Origin: Bacillus timonensis
GTDB lineage: Bacteria; Bacillota; Bacilli; Bacillales; Bacillaceae_L
Assembly (NCBI RefSeq): GCF_000285535.1
Contig: NZ_HE610985.1
Span: 206,983-270,982 of the forward strand
Length of the DNA stretch: 64,000 bases
Direction: 5' to 3'
Part shown: piece after piece, positions 62,982-64,000 of the stretch
Position numbering within the stretch: the stretch's first letter is position 1
Layout of the letters: each line of letters starts with the position of its first letter
The notes under the pieces: model-generated
The model's input: only the letters and a program-made list of their open reading frames with translations
Database searches by the model: none
Told to the model about the DNA's origin: nothing
Position numbers and translations under genes: made by a program

Positions 62982-63956
62982 ATGTCAAACATTCCATCAA
63001 TTCTGAAGTCTTTAAGGATTCCTGTTATCGGTTCACCAATGTTTATTATTAGTAATCCAAAGCTTGTGATTGAGCAATGTAAGGCAGGGATTGTTGGCTC
63101 TATGCCTGCACTAAATGCTAGACCAGCTTCACAATTAGATGAATGGTTAGCTGAGATAACAGAGGCGCTTGCAGATTACAATGCAAAAAACCCTGAGCGT
63201 CCTGCTGCACCATTTGCAATTAACCAAATCGTACATAAGTCAAATGATCGACTTGAACATGATATGGAACTTTGCGTGAAGTACAAAGTACCGATTATCA
63301 TCACTTCCTTGGGTGCTCGAGAAGAAGTTAACGTAGCTGCCCACAGCTATGGGGGAATCGTGTTACATGACATCATCAATAATAAGTTTGCTCATAAGGC
63401 AATTGATAAGGGAGCAGATGGGCTAATTGCCGTTGCTACTGGTGCTGGAGGACATGCTGGAAGCAAAAGTCCATTCGCGTTAGTACAAGAATTACGCGAG
63501 TGGTTTGATGGTCCATTAGCGTTAGCTGGTTCAATTGCAAGTGGTAAGTCAATCTTAGCAGCACAAGCTATGGGTGCAGATTTTGCCTATATCGGTTCAC
63601 CGTTTATCGCTACACATGAAGCGCGTGCATCTGAGGACTACAAACAAGCTATTGTTGAATCCACGTCTGATGATATTGTGTATAGCAATTTATTTACTGG
63701 TGTTCATGGAAACTATCTTGCTCCATCGATTCGTGCAGCCGGCTTAGATCCTGAAAATCTTCCTGAAAGTGACCCATCAAAAATGAATTTTGGTGGAGAT
63801 GGAAAATCAAAGGCTTGGAAGGATATTTGGGGAAGTGGCCAAGGAATTGGTGTGATTAACGAAGTGACAAGTGCTGGAGAGTTTGTTCATAAGCTCCATC
63901 AAGAATATATAGAAGCAAGAAACGAATTACTAAAGACAAGTGAAGTATTTGCTTGA
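62982..63956 (+). CDS. NAD(P)H-dependent flavin oxidoreductase / nitronate monooxygenase-like
   Basis: This is a 324-residue FMN TIM barrel. It opens LRIPVIGSPMFIISNPKLV, has GIVGSMPALNARP, the GADGLIAVATGAGGHAG phosphate-binding stretch with the family's His, LAGSIASGKSILAAQAMGADFAYIGS and the end region GVHGNYLAPSIRAAGLD. It belongs to the NMO/2-nitropropane dioxygenase-like group that detoxifies nitronates. ATG 62982 has TTGGAGG upstream. Confidence 0.85.
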   Translation: MSNIPSILKSLRIPVIGSPMFIISNPKLVIEQCKAGIVGSMPALNARPASQLDEWLAEITEALADYNAKNPERPAAPFAINQIVHKSNDRLEHDMELCVKYKVPIIITSLGAREEVNVAAHSYGGIVLHDIINNKFAHKAIDKGADGLIAVATGAGGHAGSKSPFALVQELREWFDGPLALAGSIASGKSILAAQAMGADFAYIGSPFIATHEARASEDYKQAIVESTSDDIVYSNLFTGVHGNYLAPSIRAAGLDPENLPESDPSKMNFGGDGKSKAWKDIWGSGQGIGVINEVTSAGEFVHKLHQEYIEARNELLKTSEVFA

Positions 63957-63969
63957 TGATTTTATAGTA

Positions 63970-64000
63970 GTGCTTACTCCTAGCATTTAGGAGTAAGCAC
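63970..64000 (+). terminator. Terminator hairpin (cut by the window end)
   Basis: A perfect 12-bp stem GTGCTTACTCCT / AGGAGTAAGCAC with a 7-base loop ends at the last base. A T-run, if present, would be outside the window. Confidence 0.7.

Overview
The window is chromosomal DNA of a low-GC, endospore-forming member of the Bacillaceae. The signs are a GerA-type germinant receptor operon, a Spo0E-like gene, a LysM/SleB-type wall hydrolase, strong AGGAGG-type ribosome binding sites, frequent TTG/GTG starts and many intrinsic terminators. The genus cannot be fixed from the sequence alone. No rRNA, tRNA or CRISPR array was seen, and there is no intact insertion sequence.

Layout. 1-5.9 kb: 3' part of a fructosamine (frl-type) operon (lipoprotein, two permeases, FrlD-like kinase), a GntR regulator, a HAD phosphatase and an MFS remnant. 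6-8.2 kb: a phage-type gene, a monofunctional transglycosylase and small genes. 8.5-16 kb: a LacI-regulated sugar system (isomerase, ABC importer, two Gfo/Idh dehydrogenases) with three matching operators. 16.2-20.3 kb: a PD-(D/E)XK-like protein, a purine riboswitch driving a permease plus phosphoribosyltransferase, and small genes. 20.4-21.8 kb: LysM hydrolase. 22-28 kb: a sigma-54 regulon (enhancer-binding protein, three palindromic upstream sites, -24/-12 promoter, secreted esterase, CitMHS transporter, two AtuA-like genes). 28.5-36.2 kb: a second LacI-regulated operon for an unknown polyol or sugar. 36.3-40.7 kb: germination operon. 40.7-51.1 kb: transporters, protease, nuclease, BMP lipoprotein, AraC regulator, trmL, Spo0E-like. 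51.4-55.2 kb: large SF1 helicase-nuclease. 55.5-64 kb: prolyl hydroxylase-like protein, small membrane proteins, L,D-transpeptidase, ferritin, MOSC protein, CsaA and a nitronate monooxygenase-like enzyme.

Common themes. Three CUT1-type sugar importers each have a lipoprotein and two permeases but no ATPase, so they probably share one MsmX-like ATPase encoded elsewhere. At least four conserved genes (CitMHS, a permease, gerA, the helicase) are each broken by a single-base indel, mostly in short homopolymers. This is either recent decay or sequence error. Dispersed repeats are notable: a roughly 375-bp element in two copies, a GC-rich element in two divergent copies, three copies of a GTCAGG/CCTGAC hairpin, and an eight-unit tandem array of hairpins between two copies of the 3' end of an EamA transporter gene.
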